The notes under the pieces: generated by a model
Databases searched by the model: none
What the model saw: the letters and a program-made list of their open reading frames with translations, nothing else
What the model was told of the DNA's origin: nothing
Assembly (NCBI RefSeq): GCF_004359985.1
Contig: NZ_SMRO01000001.1
Span: forward strand, 1,364,001 to 1,428,000
Origin: Paraburkholderia flava
Lineage (GTDB): Bacteria; Pseudomonadota; Gammaproteobacteria; Burkholderiales; Burkholderiaceae
Direction: 5' to 3'
Length of the DNA: 64,000 nt
Translations under genes and position numbers: made by a program
Part shown: in pieces, positions 8,949-18,389 of the stretch
Position numbering within the stretch: the stretch's first letter is position 1
How the letters are laid out: the number at the start of each line of letters is the position of its first letter

Positions 8949-11900
8949 TCAGAACCGCCACCAGAAATTCCCCGAGATCGCGTTGTCGTGCGAACCGCCG
9001 CCGTACTGGCCGCTATACGCGACACCAAGCGTGATGTTCTTCGTCACGTTCGCGTCGAGCCCCAGCTCAAGCACCGCGGTATCGCGCGCGATCGGCACGC
9101 CCGTCACCTGGAACGACGAGCCGCCCGTGACGAACGACAGCGTCGACGTCGGTTGCGCGTTGCCGAACGCATGGCGCCAGCCGGCCATCGCGTGCGCGCT
9201 GAACGCGGCCTGCGGGATCGAGCCGAGACGCGTCGAGATGCGCAGACCCAACGTCGAGAAGCCGACGTTCTCGGAATCCGTGCCGCTCTGCAGCGCTGCA
9301 CCGCCGCCGTTTTCGGTGAAGCCGTCGGTATGCAGGTTCACGTAGGCCAGGCCCGCGAACGGTTCGATCGCAAAGCGCTGGAACGGGATCGCGTAACCCA
9401 CTTCGCCGAACACCTGCGCGGTCTGCGCGTTGTAGCTCGAGCCGTTGTGATCCGTGAAGCCGGCGAAGTTCTGGTAACGGTCCATGCTGATGTCGTTCCA
9501 CGTGTACGACGTCCCGAGCCGCACGCCGATCGGGCCGTACTGCGCGCCGCCGTACAACGCGACGTGGTAGCTGTCGATCGATGCGGACGAACTCAGATCG
9601 TTGTCGAGCGAGCTGTGCGCGAAGCCGCCCGCGACACCGACGCGCCACGTATCGTTGAGCGCCATGTCCGCGCCGCCGACGAAGCCCGTCGTGCTGCGGT
9701 CGATGCCCGATGCGTTGTTGTCGCCCGCGAGCTTGCTGCTTGCACCGTATGCCTGCGCCCACACGACCGGCTTGTACGGCCGGCTGTCGACGCATGCGTC
9801 ACGCGAACCGCGATGCCCCGGATCGTTCGCGTTCTGCTGCAGCACACCCTGGCCGAGACTGCTGTCGCACAAGGCTGAGCCCGCCGACATCGACGACAGC
9901 GGCCCCGACGTCGGCGCGAGTCCTTCACGCAGACGGTCGGTCACCGCGTCACGCAGATAGCGGCTGTCGAGCAGCAGCATCGTCTTCGTGCTCGCATGCA
10001 GTTCGCCGTCGAGCGTGGAGAACGCGCGCTGCGCGGTCGGCGCATCGGTGGACAGCAGCGCCGACGCCACCGCACTGTTCGCCGGCAGCGTGCCGAGCGC
10101 GGCTGCCACCGCGCGCTGGTTCGGCGTGACCGCGACCTGCGTGAACTGCACCGAGTTGCGCGCGAGCAGCAGGTACACGTTGTTCGCGTCGTAGTTCAGC
10201 GACGGCGTGAGGAACGCGAGGTTCGACGTGACGCCGCTGAACGTGCCGTTCACGCCGCTGGTTGCGGAGAGGATCTTGTACTGCGTCGACGGCGCATAGG
10301 TGCCCTGGTTGGCCAGCACCTGCACCGCGCCGCCGCCGATCTGCGCGGTGCCGCCCGCGGCGACCACGCCGGCCTGCTGCTGCGCGTTCGCCGCGATCTG
10401 GTACGTCGAGCCCGGCTGGAACGCGACGTTGCCGGTCACGTTCAGCTGCTGCCCAGGCTGCGCGATCGACGACGTGCCGCCCGTCTGCACGACCAGCCCG
10501 CCGATCGTCCCGACACCCGTCAACGTCGCACCGGTCTGCACGGTCACCGTCGAATTCGCCACCGAGCCGTTCACCGCCAGCGTACCGGCGGTCACTGTCG
10601 TCGGGCCGCTGTAGGTGTTGTTACCCGACAGCGTCAACAGGTCGTTGCCGGTCTTGGTCACGGCGCCGGTGCCGGCCAGTACGCCCGCATACGTGCCGCC
10701 GCCGTTGATCGTCAGATTGCCGGTGCCGAGATTCAGCGTGCCGCCAGCCGCACCGTTCAGCGAATTGACCGCGATGTTCGTGTTGGCGCCATTGACCGTG
10801 CCGCCGTTCAGCGTGAGACCGCCGGTGCCGAGCGCGCCGGCGTTGCCGAGCGTCAGCGTGCCCGCGTTCATCACCGTGCCGCCGCTGAACGTGTTGTTGC
10901 CGGTGATCGTCAGCTCTGCGCCGCCGTTTTTCACGAGACCGCCGGTGCCCGACACGAGGCCGGACAGCGTGACGTTCTGCGTGCCGCCGAGCGTGGCCGT
11001 CGAGTTCAGGTTGAGCGGGTTCGTGAGCGTGACCGCCGTGTTCGCATCGAGTGTCGACGGCGCGTTCACCGTCACCGCGCCGGTGCCGAGTGCGCCGCTG
11101 TTGCCGACCACCAGCGAGCCGCCCGCGAGCGTCGTGCCGCCGCTGTACGTGTTCGCGGTGCCGAGCGTCTGCGTGCCCGCGCCCGACTTGATGATGCCGC
11201 CGGTGCCCGCGATCGTCCCGTCGAAGCTGCCGTTCGCGCCGCCGCCGAGCGTCAGCGAGTTCGCGCCGAGCGACACGTTCGTGCCCGCGCCGCCGCTCAG
11301 TGCGCCGATGGTCGGCGTGCCGGTCGCGCCGCTCACGTCGAGCGACACACCCGCGTTCGCGAGATTCACATTGGTGCCCGCGCCGAGCGATCCACCGCCC
11401 GCGAGCGCGAGCGTGCCTGCGTTGACGGTGGTAGTGCCGGTGAGCGCACTCGTGCCGGTCAGCGTTTCGGTGCCGGTGCCGTTCTTCACAATGCCGCCGG
11501 TGCCGGTGAAGCCGCCGCCGAAGGTCTGGTTGGTCGCGTCGCCGAACGTCAGATTGTTCGCGCCGAGTGCTACCGTGCCTGCTGTACCCGACAACGCGCC
11601 GATCGTCTGACCGCCCGTCGATCCGCTGATGTCGAGACTTGCGCCCGCGCCGCCCAACGTCACCGAACCACTGGCCGCAAGACTGCCGCCCGCGCCGAGC
11701 GCGAGCGTGCCGCCGTCGATCGTCGTGCCGCCGGTGAAGGTGCTCGCGCCGCCGAGCGTCAGCGTGCCGTTGCCTGTCTTCGTGAGACCGCCGGTGCCCG
11801 ACACGCTGCCGTTCAACGTGAGGCCGTTGGCGCCCGCGACAGTCAGTCCCGCGTTCAGCACGACGTTGTTGCCGAGCGTAGCCGAGTTGCCGCCGATCGT

Positions 11901-14900
11901 CGCCGCGCCGTCGACGGTCAGCGCGCCGGTGCCGAGCGCCGTGTTGTTGCCGAAGATCAAACCGCCCGCGTTGATCGTCGTGCCGCCGCTGTAGGTGCTC
12001 GCGCCGTTCAACGTGGTCGTGCCGCTGCCGTCCTTGACGATCCCGCCGGTGCCCGCGATGCCGCCGCCGAACGTCTGATCGGTGTTGTCGCCGAAGGTCA
12101 GGTTGTTCGCGCCGAGCGTGACCGTCCCGCCGGTGCCGGCCAGCGCACCGATGGTCTGGCCGCCGAGCGCGCCGCTGATATCGAAGCCCGACCCTGCGCC
12201 GTTGAGCGTCACGCCGCCGCCTGCCGCGAGCGTGCCGCCCGCACCCAACGCGAGTGTGCCGCCGTTGATCGTCGTGCCGCCGGTGTACGTGTTCGTGCCC
12301 GTCAGCATTTCGGTGCCGGTGCCCTGCTTGACGATGCCGCCGGTGCCGCCGATCGTGCCCGCGAAGTTGCCGCTCGTTGCTCCGCCGAGCGTCAGCGTGT
12401 TGCCGCCCAGCGTCACGCTGGTGCCGACGATGCCGGTCAGCGTGCCGATCGTCGGCGCGGCTGTCGCGCCGCTGATGTCGAGACCCGCGCCGAGGCCCGC
12501 GAGGTTCACGTCGGTCCCTGCCGACAGCGAGCCCGCACCCGACAACGCGAGCGTGCCCGCGTTGACCGTCGCTCCTCCGGTGAACGTGCTCGCGCCGGTC
12601 AGCGTTTCGGTGCCGGCGCCCTGCTTCACGATGCCGCCCGTGCCGGTGATGCTGCCGCCGAAGGTCTGGTTCGTCGCGTCGCCGAAGGTCAGGTTGTTCG
12701 CGCCGAGTGCGACCGTGCCGGCCGTGCCCGACAGCGCACCGATCGTCTGGCCGCCCGTCGCACCGCCGATGTCGAACGTCGCACCCGTGCCACCCAGCGT
12801 CACTGCGCCGGTCGCCGCGAGGCTGCCGCCCGCGCCGAGCGCGAGCGTGCCGTCGGTGATCGTCGTGCCGCCGGTAAACGTGTTTGCACTGGTCAGCGTT
12901 TCCTTGCCGCTGCCCTGCTTGACGATGCCGCCCGTGCCGCTGATCGTGCCGCCGAAGATCTGGCTCGTCGCGTCGCCGAACGTGAGGTTGTTGCCGCCGA
13001 GCGTCACCGTGCCGCCGTTGCCATTCAACGCGCCGATCGTCTGGTTCGCGCCCGACGCACTGATGTCGAAGCCTGCGTTCGGACCGTTGATCGTCAGACC
13101 GCCGGTCGCCGCGAGGCTGCCGCCTGCGCCGAGTGCGAGCGTGCCGCCGTTGATCGTCGTGCCGCCGGTGAAGGTGCTCGCACCCGTCAGCGTTTCGGTG
13201 CCGCTTCCGGTCTTCACGAGACTGCCGGTGCCGCCGATCGAACCGCTGAACGTGCCGTTGGTCGCATCGCCGAGCGTGAGCGCATTCGCGCCGAGATTCA
13301 CCGTGCCGCCGCCGACCAGCGTGCCGAACGTCTGCTGACCGCTACCGGCCGACAGATCGAACGTCGCACCCGTCGCCAGATTGACGACGCCGTTCGCCGA
13401 CAGGCTCGCGTTCGCGCCGAGCGCGAGCGTGCCTGTGTTGATGTTGGTGCCGCCGGTGTAGGTGTTGGTGCCGTTCAGTGTCAGCGTCGCGGCGCCGGCT
13501 TTGGTCAGGCTGCCGGTGCCCGAGATCGAGCCGTTCAGCGTGAGGTCGTTAGTGCCGTTGACCGTCAGCCCCGCGTTCAGCACGACGTCGTTGCCGAGCG
13601 TCGTCGCCGTGCTGCTGTCGAGCGTCGCCGCGCCGCCGACCGTCAACGCACCGGTGCCGAGCGCCGAGTTGTTGCCGACGATCAACCCGCCTGCGTTCAG
13701 CGTCGTGCCGCCGGTATAGGTGTTCGCGCCCGTCAGCGTTTCGGTGCCGCTGCCCTGCTTGACGATGCCACCCGTTCCGCCGATCGTGCCGCTGAAAGTC
13801 TTGTCGGTCGCGTCGCCGAACGTCAGCGACTTCGAGCCCAGCGCGACCGTGCTGCCCGCCGTGCCCTTAAGCGATCCGATGGTCTGGTTGCCCGTCGATC
13901 CGCTGATGTCGAGCCCGGCACCCGCGCCCGCGAGAATCACCGCGCCGCTCGCCGACAGACTGCCCGCGCCCGACAGCGCAAGCGTGCCGCTGTTGACCGT
14001 CGTGCCGCCGGTGAACGTGCTCGCGCCGGTGAGCGTCTGTGTACCGGTGCCCTGCTTGACGATGCCGCCGGTGCCCGCAATCGAGCCGCCGAATGTCTGG
14101 TTCGTGTTATCGCCGAACGTCAGCGAGTTCGCGCCGAGTCCGACCGTCGTGCCGCCCACGCCGGAGAGCGAACCGATCGTCTGGTTGCCGCCCGATGCGC
14201 TGATGTCGAAGCCCGCGCCCGAGTTCGCGAGATTCACCGAACCGCTCGCCGCGAGACTGCCGCCCGCGCCGAGCGCGAGCGTGCCGGCGTTGACCGTCGC
14301 GCCGCCGCTGAACGTGTTCGTACCGGTCAGCGTCTGCGTGCCGCTGCCTTGCTTGACGATGCCGCCGGTGCCCGTGATCGCGCCGCCGAATGCCTGGTTC
14401 GTGCCGTCGCCGAAAGTCAGCATGCTCGCGCCAAGCGCGAGCGTCGAGCCCGCGATGCCGGACAGCGCGCCGATCGTCTGGTTGGCTGTCGCGCCGCTCA
14501 GGTCGAGCGTGGCACCCGCGCCATTGAGCGAGACCGCCGTGGTCGCCGCGAAGCTGCCGCCGCCACCGAGCGCGATCGTGCCCGCGTTGATCGTCGCGCC
14601 GCCGGTGAACGTGTGCGCGCCGGTCAGCGTTTCCTTGCCCGCGCCCTGCTTGACGATGCCGCCGGTGCCGGTGATCGATCCGCCGAAGGTCTGGTCGGTT
14701 GCGTCGCCGAAGGTCAGCGTGTGTGCGCCGAGCGCGACCGTCGTGTCCGCGACGCCGGTCAGCTCGCCGATCGTCGGCGTGGCAGTGGACGCGCTGATGT
14801 CGAGCGTCGCGCCGGTGCCCGCGAGATTCACCGCGCCGGTTATCGGCAGACTCGCCGCGCCGGACAGCGCGAGCGTGCCCGCCTGGATCGTCGTGTTGCC

Positions 14901-16709
14901 GGTGAAGGTGTTGGGACCGGTCAGCGTTTCGGTGCCGGTGCCGAGCTTCGTGATGCCGCCCGTGCCGCTGATCGTGCCGCCGAAGGTCTGGTTCGTCGCG
15001 TCGCCGAACGACACGTTGTGCGCGCCGAGCACGAGGTTGCCCGCCGTGCCGAGCAGCTGACCGAAAGTCTGGTCCGCGCCCGATGCGCTGATGTCGAAGG
15101 TCGCGCCCGCTCCCCCGAGATTGAGCGCCGCGTTCGCGCCGAGCGTGCCGCCCGCGCCGAGCGCGAGCGTGCCTGCGTTGACGGTCGTGCTGCCGCCGAT
15201 CGCGTTCACGCCGGTCAGCGTGACCGTGCTCGCGCCGTTCTTCGCGAGATTGCCCGCGCCGCTGATCGTGCCGGCAAGCGTGAGCGCGTTGCTGCCGCCG
15301 AGCGTCAGCGTATTACCCGCTGCGCCGAGATTGATCTGCGTGCCGAGCGTGAGGCCTGCGGCGCTCGTGTCGAGCGTTCCTGCGCCGCCGACGTTCAGTG
15401 CGCCCGTCCCCAGCGCATTCGCGTTGCCGAGTATCAGCGAGCCCGCGTTCAGGTTCGTGCCGCCGCCATATGTGTTCACGCCGGTGAGCGTGACCGCGCT
15501 GGTATCGCTCTTCGTCAGCGCACCGCTGCCGCTGATCACACCGGACAGCGTCAGCGTGTTCGTGCCCTGCACCGTGAGGCCACCCGCGCCGAGCGTGATC
15601 GCATTGCCGATGCCGAGCCCCGCCGATGCCGAGCCCAGACCGCCACCGTTCCCCGTGATCGTGCCGGCACCGAACGACGCCGCATTGTCCGCGAGCGCGA
15701 CGCCGCCGTTGAGCGTCGCATCGGCCACGGTCGACGCACCGCTCACCGTCCATGTGCCGCTGTTGACGTTCAGGTGCTGGAAGTTGATGTAGTTAGGATT
15801 CGAGATCGTTCCGGTGGCGGGACCGCCGCCGGCCTGCTGCAGCACCAGCGTGTTGTTGCCGCCCGCGCCGCCGTCTACGTTGCCCGCCGCCGCGAAGCCG
15901 AGCGACAACCCGACGACGCCCAGCAGATTGCCCGACGCACCGAGACCCGCGGTCACCGTCGAACCCGTGTCCGCAGTAAATTTATTGGTGCTGCCCGCAC
16001 CCATCGACACGCTGCCCGTGATGGTGCCGCTGTTCTCGAACGTGTTGCCGGTGCCCGGCGTGCCCGACGCCTGAAACGCGACGCGTCCGTTGATCGTGCC
16101 GTTGTTGACGAAGTTGACCTGGCCGCCGCCGTAGATCGCGACCGCAGGAAGATCGCCGGTGCCGAGCGACACGCCCAGCAGCGCGCTCGAACCGATCGTG
16201 CCGGTCGCCGTGTTCGTGATGTTCGATACGCCGCCGGTGCCGTTCTGCACCGCGAGCGCCATGCCGGTCAGATTGTTGAGGTTCAGGCCGAGTAACCCCG
16301 ACGTGCCCTTCATCGTGCCGCTGTTATTCACGGTGACCGTGCTGGCCGATGCGTTACCGATCGACGTGCCGCTCGACAACAGACTCAGCAGTCCGAGCAG
16401 CGACGGATCGATCGTGCCGGCATTGTTCAGCGTCACGTTGTTGCCGGTCAGCGTCAACGCGGTGCCGCCAAGCCCGAGCAGCACACCGATACTGCTGGTC
16501 GCGTCGGCATTCACCGTGAGGTTGTTGCCCGCATTCGAATAGCTCGGCGCGAGAGGGTTTGCCGCCCCCGAGCAGGTGACGGTCGTGCCCGCGGCCGTAC
16601 ACACCGCCTGTGCGTTTCCAATCCCGGCACCGAACAGCGCGAGGAAAACACCCATGACAGGGACGATTTTCTGCAGATCGTATGCGCTTTGATTGTCGGC
16701 GTTTTTCAC
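8949..16709 (-). CDS. giant repeat-rich autotransporter (type Va secretion), 2586 aa
   Basis: Starts at GTG 16709, with GAGGG 8 nt upstream; an ATG 7 bp upstream is out of frame. Residues 1-35 look like a signal peptide (hydrophobic core VMGVFLALFGAGIG, cleavage after AQA). The passenger carries about 18 copies of the autotransporter-associated beta-strand repeat, core GTGGIVKQGSGTETLTG followed by NTYTGGTT, at about 99-residue spacing. It should form a long beta-helix. Roughly the last 275 residues are the autotransporter barrel, from VVWAQAYGAS to the terminal GNFWWRF with C-terminal Phe. Only two Cys are near the N-terminus. Likely role: surface adhesion or aggregation (inference). No protease motif was seen. 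Confidence 0.93.
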   Translation of the reverse strand: MKNADNQSAYDLQKIVPVMGVFLALFGAGIGNAQAVCTAAGTTVTCSGAANPLAPSYSNAGNNLTVNADATSSIGVLLGLGGTALTLTGNNVTLNNAGTIDPSLLGLLSLLSSGTSIGNASASTVTVNNSGTMKGTSGLLGLNLNNLTGMALAVQNGTGGVSNITNTATGTIGSSALLGVSLGTGDLPAVAIYGGGQVNFVNNGTINGRVAFQASGTPGTGNTFENSGTITGSVSMGAGSTNKFTADTGSTVTAGLGASGNLLGVVGLSLGFAAAGNVDGGAGGNNTLVLQQAGGGPATGTISNPNYINFQHLNVNSGTWTVSGASTVADATLNGGVALADNAASFGAGTITGNGGGLGSASAGLGIGNAITLGAGGLTVQGTNTLTLSGVISGSGALTKSDTSAVTLTGVNTYGGGTNLNAGSLILGNANALGTGALNVGGAGTLDTSAAGLTLGTQINLGAAGNTLTLGGSNALTLAGTISGAGNLAKNGASTVTLTGVNAIGGSTTVNAGTLALGAGGTLGANAALNLGGAGATFDISASGADQTFGQLLGTAGNLVLGAHNVSFGDATNQTFGGTISGTGGITKLGTGTETLTGPNTFTGNTTIQAGTLALSGAASLPITGAVNLAGTGATLDISASTATPTIGELTGVADTTVALGAHTLTFGDATDQTFGGSITGTGGIVKQGAGKETLTGAHTFTGGATINAGTIALGGGGSFAATTAVSLNGAGATLDLSGATANQTIGALSGIAGSTLALGASMLTFGDGTNQAFGGAITGTGGIVKQGSGTQTLTGTNTFSGGATVNAGTLALGAGGSLAASGSVNLANSGAGFDISASGGNQTIGSLSGVGGTTVGLGANSLTFGDNTNQTFGGSIAGTGGIVKQGTGTQTLTGASTFTGGTTVNSGTLALSGAGSLSASGAVILAGAGAGLDISGSTGNQTIGSLKGTAGSTVALGSKSLTFGDATDKTFSGTIGGTGGIVKQGSGTETLTGANTYTGGTTLNAGGLIVGNNSALGTGALTVGGAATLDSSTATTLGNDVVLNAGLTVNGTNDLTLNGSISGTGSLTKAGAATLTLNGTNTYTGGTNINTGTLALGANASLSANGVVNLATGATFDLSAGSGQQTFGTLVGGGTVNLGANALTLGDATNGTFSGSIGGTGSLVKTGSGTETLTGASTFTGGTTINGGTLALGAGGSLAATGGLTINGPNAGFDISASGANQTIGALNGNGGTVTLGGNNLTFGDATSQIFGGTISGTGGIVKQGSGKETLTSANTFTGGTTITDGTLALGAGGSLAATGAVTLGGTGATFDIGGATGGQTIGALSGTAGTVALGANNLTFGDATNQTFGGSITGTGGIVKQGAGTETLTGASTFTGGATVNAGTLALSGAGSLSAGTDVNLAGLGAGLDISGATAAPTIGTLTGIVGTSVTLGGNTLTLGGATSGNFAGTIGGTGGIVKQGTGTEMLTGTNTYTGGTTINGGTLALGAGGTLAAGGGVTLNGAGSGFDISGALGGQTIGALAGTGGTVTLGANNLTFGDNTDQTFGGGIAGTGGIVKDGSGTTTLNGASTYSGGTTINAGGLIFGNNTALGTGALTVDGAATIGGNSATLGNNVVLNAGLTVAGANGLTLNGSVSGTGGLTKTGNGTLTLGGASTFTGGTTIDGGTLALGAGGSLAASGSVTLGGAGASLDISGSTGGQTIGALSGTAGTVALGANNLTFGDATNQTFGGGFTGTGGIVKNGTGTETLTGTSALTGTTTVNAGTLALAGGGSLGAGTNVNLANAGVSLDVSGATGTPTIGALSGGAGTNVSLGANSLTLGGGANGSFDGTIAGTGGIIKSGAGTQTLGTANTYSGGTTLAGGSLVVGNSGALGTGAVTVNAPSTLDANTAVTLTNPLNLNSTATLGGTQNVTLSGLVSGTGGLVKNGGAELTITGNNTFSGGTVMNAGTLTLGNAGALGTGGLTLNGGTVNGANTNIAVNSLNGAAGGTLNLGTGNLTINGGGTYAGVLAGTGAVTKTGNDLLTLSGNNTYSGPTTVTAGTLAVNGSVANSTVTVQTGATLTGVGTIGGLVVQTGGTSSIAQPGQQLNVTGNVAFQPGSTYQIAANAQQQAGVVAAGGTAQIGGGAVQVLANQGTYAPSTQYKILSATSGVNGTFSGVTSNLAFLTPSLNYDANNVYLLLARNSVQFTQVAVTPNQRAVAAALGTLPANSAVASALLSTDAPTAQRAFSTLDGELHASTKTMLLLDSRYLRDAVTDRLREGLAPTSGPLSSMSAGSALCDSSLGQGVLQQNANDPGHRGSRDACVDSRPYKPVVWAQAYGASSKLAGDNNASGIDRSTTGFVGGADMALNDTWRVGVAGGFAHSSLDNDLSSSASIDSYHVALYGGAQYGPIGVRLGTSYTWNDISMDRYQNFAGFTDHNGSSYNAQTAQVFGEVGYAIPFQRFAIEPFAGLAYVNLHTDGFTENGGGAALQSGTDSENVGFSTLGLRISTRLGSIPQAAFSAHAMAGWRHAFGNAQPTSTLSFVTGGSSFQVTGVPIARDTAVLELGLDANVTKNITLGVAYSGQYGGGSHDNAISGNFWWRF

Positions 16710-17275
16710 TTTTCATTCCCTCGAACGCTGAATTTAAACGTCTGTCGAAAAAGCACGCCGCAATTCATCCAGATTCAAAAGGCAATAAAAATCCATCACC
16801 GGATTCGCAATCGAATCGGCGACATTCGCTTTGAATATGGCGCGCAGGCGCACGCCGGCACACGCAGATAAAACGCAGGGCGAACGAAACCCCGACGCTT
16901 AAGCCTGCGCGTCACCCGGCAAACCGGCACAGATTAAAAAAAGGCGCGACCCCGCGCGATCATGAGATGGTCATGGATCTACTGCCCTCCGGATTATTTC
17001 TCTCTCAGTAAAGTAATTCTCTTTTTTGTGCCTTCGCGGCAATCATCAGCTTATATCAAACTTACGCCATTTCAAGAAGCAAGCTTTTGAAATTTCTTTA
17101 TAACGATGCGGATTGGAAAAATACTCAACACAATATGTTGTTTGAATTGCGGTGCCGCATAGGCGAATTGCCGCACGGCCGACCATCGCGGAAACAGTGG
17201 AGAAAAAGCGCGATCGCGAACGCTGTGCAACGCAGCGACGTGCGTGCAGCCAGGCGTTCGCTGCGTTCGTGATGC
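16710..17275. other. 566-bp region upstream of the autotransporter with leader elements
   Basis: Between the HAD gene and the autotransporter, both on the minus strand. It is clearly AT-richer than its surroundings, especially 17030-17150. It holds a palindrome CAACA-N5-TGTTG (17126-17140), a hairpin CATGA-N5-TCATG (16961-16975) and a minus-strand terminator (16936-16957). A ribosome-site-like GGAGGG on the minus strand precedes a four-codon reading frame (16974-16960). A promoter for the autotransporter is probably in the AT-rich part, but I cannot place it firmly. Confidence 0.5.
16936..16957 (-). terminator. Rho-independent terminator inside the autotransporter leader
   Basis: Read on the minus strand: GCGCG, loop GGGT, CGCGC, then C and seven T. 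It lies 319 bp past the HAD stop codon and 227 bp before the autotransporter start. It could end the dehydratase-RidA-HAD transcript, a small RNA, or act as an attenuator for the autotransporter. Confidence 0.7.
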
Positions 17276-17953
17276 CTAGCGCGGCGTGGCCGCGAGCGAT
17301 GCGAGATCGGCGGGGAGGGAATCGAGTGTCGGGCGCATCGCGAACGGCGCGGGCGCGCCGTCGGGCATCGGCAGACCGACGCGGTTGTGCCAGTACGTGC
17401 GCAGCCCGAGCTTCGCGGTACCGAACAGATCGTAGGCCGAGCCCGCGACGAATGCGGCGCGGTCCGCGTGCACGCCGAGCTTGTCGAGTGCTAATTGATA
17501 CGGCGCCGGGTCCGGCTTGTAGAAGCCCGCTTCTTCGGACGTCACCACGACGTCGAATGCGACACCGGGGATCAATGCAGCGAGATGCCCGAGCGTCGTC
17601 GAGCAGTTCGTGACGACGCCGAGACGATAGTGCTGCTTAAGCTGCGCGAGCACGGCCGGCGCTTCGGGCCATGCGCGCAGTTCGCCCCAACGGCTCGCGA
17701 GCGAGGCTGCGTAACCGGCGTCGAGCCCGACGCTCGCCGCTGCCTGCTCGACCAGCGTTTCGTAGCTGACGTAGCGCCCGCATCCATACGTGAGCTTCAG
17801 ATAGGCCATGCGCCAGCGTCGGCCCATTTCCTCCGAGCCGGCGACGTCGTTCCACAGCGTCCATGAATCGAGCACGGCCGTGAGCAGATCGAACAGCACG
17901 ACTTCGACGTGCTGTCCTTCGGATGACGATGTGTGTGACTGCAGGGTATTCAT
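17276..17953 (-). CDS. HAD-superfamily hydrolase (haloacid dehalogenase-like)
   Basis: 225 residues with all four HAD motifs: nucleophile Asp in VVLFDLLTAVLD (about residue 22), Thr/Ser in VVTNCS, Lys in YKPDP and acidic residues in FVAGSAYDLFG. An alpha-helical cap lies between motifs I and II, as in type II haloacid dehalogenases and related phosphatases. The substrate is unknown. ATG 17953 lies 3 bp after the RidA stop codon, so it is the last gene of the dehydratase-RidA-HAD operon. Confidence 0.88.
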   Translation of the reverse strand: MNTLQSHTSSSEGQHVEVVLFDLLTAVLDSWTLWNDVAGSEEMGRRWRMAYLKLTYGCGRYVSYETLVEQAAASVGLDAGYAASLASRWGELRAWPEAPAVLAQLKQHYRLGVVTNCSTTLGHLAALIPGVAFDVVVTSEEAGFYKPDPAPYQLALDKLGVHADRAAFVAGSAYDLFGTAKLGLRTYWHNRVGLPMPDGAPAPFAMRPTLDSLPADLASLAATPR

Positions 17954-17956
17954 CGT

Positions 17957-18346
17957 TCAGCCCTCGTTGTGCGCGCGCACTTCGGCGACCGCGTTGATTT
18001 CGATCAGCGCGCCGTGATGCAGTTCGGGAACCGGCACCACCGTGCGCGCCGGACGGTGATCGCCGAGAAACGCTGCGTACACGCGGTTGATATCGGGCCA
18101 TCGTTCGATACCGACGATGAACAGCTGCACGCTGACGAGTCCCTGCACCGACGATCCGGCGGCTTCGAGAATCGCCTGAACGTTCTGCAACGCGCGCAGG
18201 GCCTGCGCGTCGATGCCTTCGGGGATCGCGCGGGTCGCAGGATCGATCGGCAACTGGCCGGCGACGTAGACGAAGCCGCCCGACACGATGCCTTGCGAGT
18301 AATGTCCCGCGGGCGTCGGCGCGCGGTCGGTCGAAACGGTTTGCAT
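17957..18346 (-). CDS. RidA family enamine/imine deaminase
   Basis: 129 residues from ATG 18346, with AAAGGAGA upstream. It carries the YjgF/YER057c/UK114 fold: HYSQGIVSGGFVYVAGQLP near the N-terminus and the RPARTVVPVPELHHGALIEI region, where the conserved Arg binds the substrate carboxylate. RidA proteins hydrolyse reactive enamines such as 2-aminoacrylate, made by PLP dehydratases. The gene upstream (43 bp) encodes such a dehydratase, which makes the role here specific and plausible. Confidence 0.93.
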   Translation of the reverse strand: MQTVSTDRAPTPAGHYSQGIVSGGFVYVAGQLPIDPATRAIPEGIDAQALRALQNVQAILEAAGSSVQGLVSVQLFIVGIERWPDINRVYAAFLGDHRPARTVVPVPELHHGALIEINAVAEVRAHNEG

Positions 18347-18389
18347 GGATGTTCTCCTTTGTTGTGAACAGGTAGCCTCGTCGCGCGGA

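Noticed and set aside
10600-15500. Repeats of about 300 bp as a CRISPR or satellite array
   Set aside because: They encode the repeated beta-strand units of the autotransporter passenger, in frame throughout.
9996-16295. A 2099-codon open frame on the plus strand across the autotransporter gene
   Set aside because: It is exactly antisense to a repeat-rich, G+C-biased gene, is extremely Arg-rich and has no domain. It is a by-product of codon bias and repetition on the other strand.
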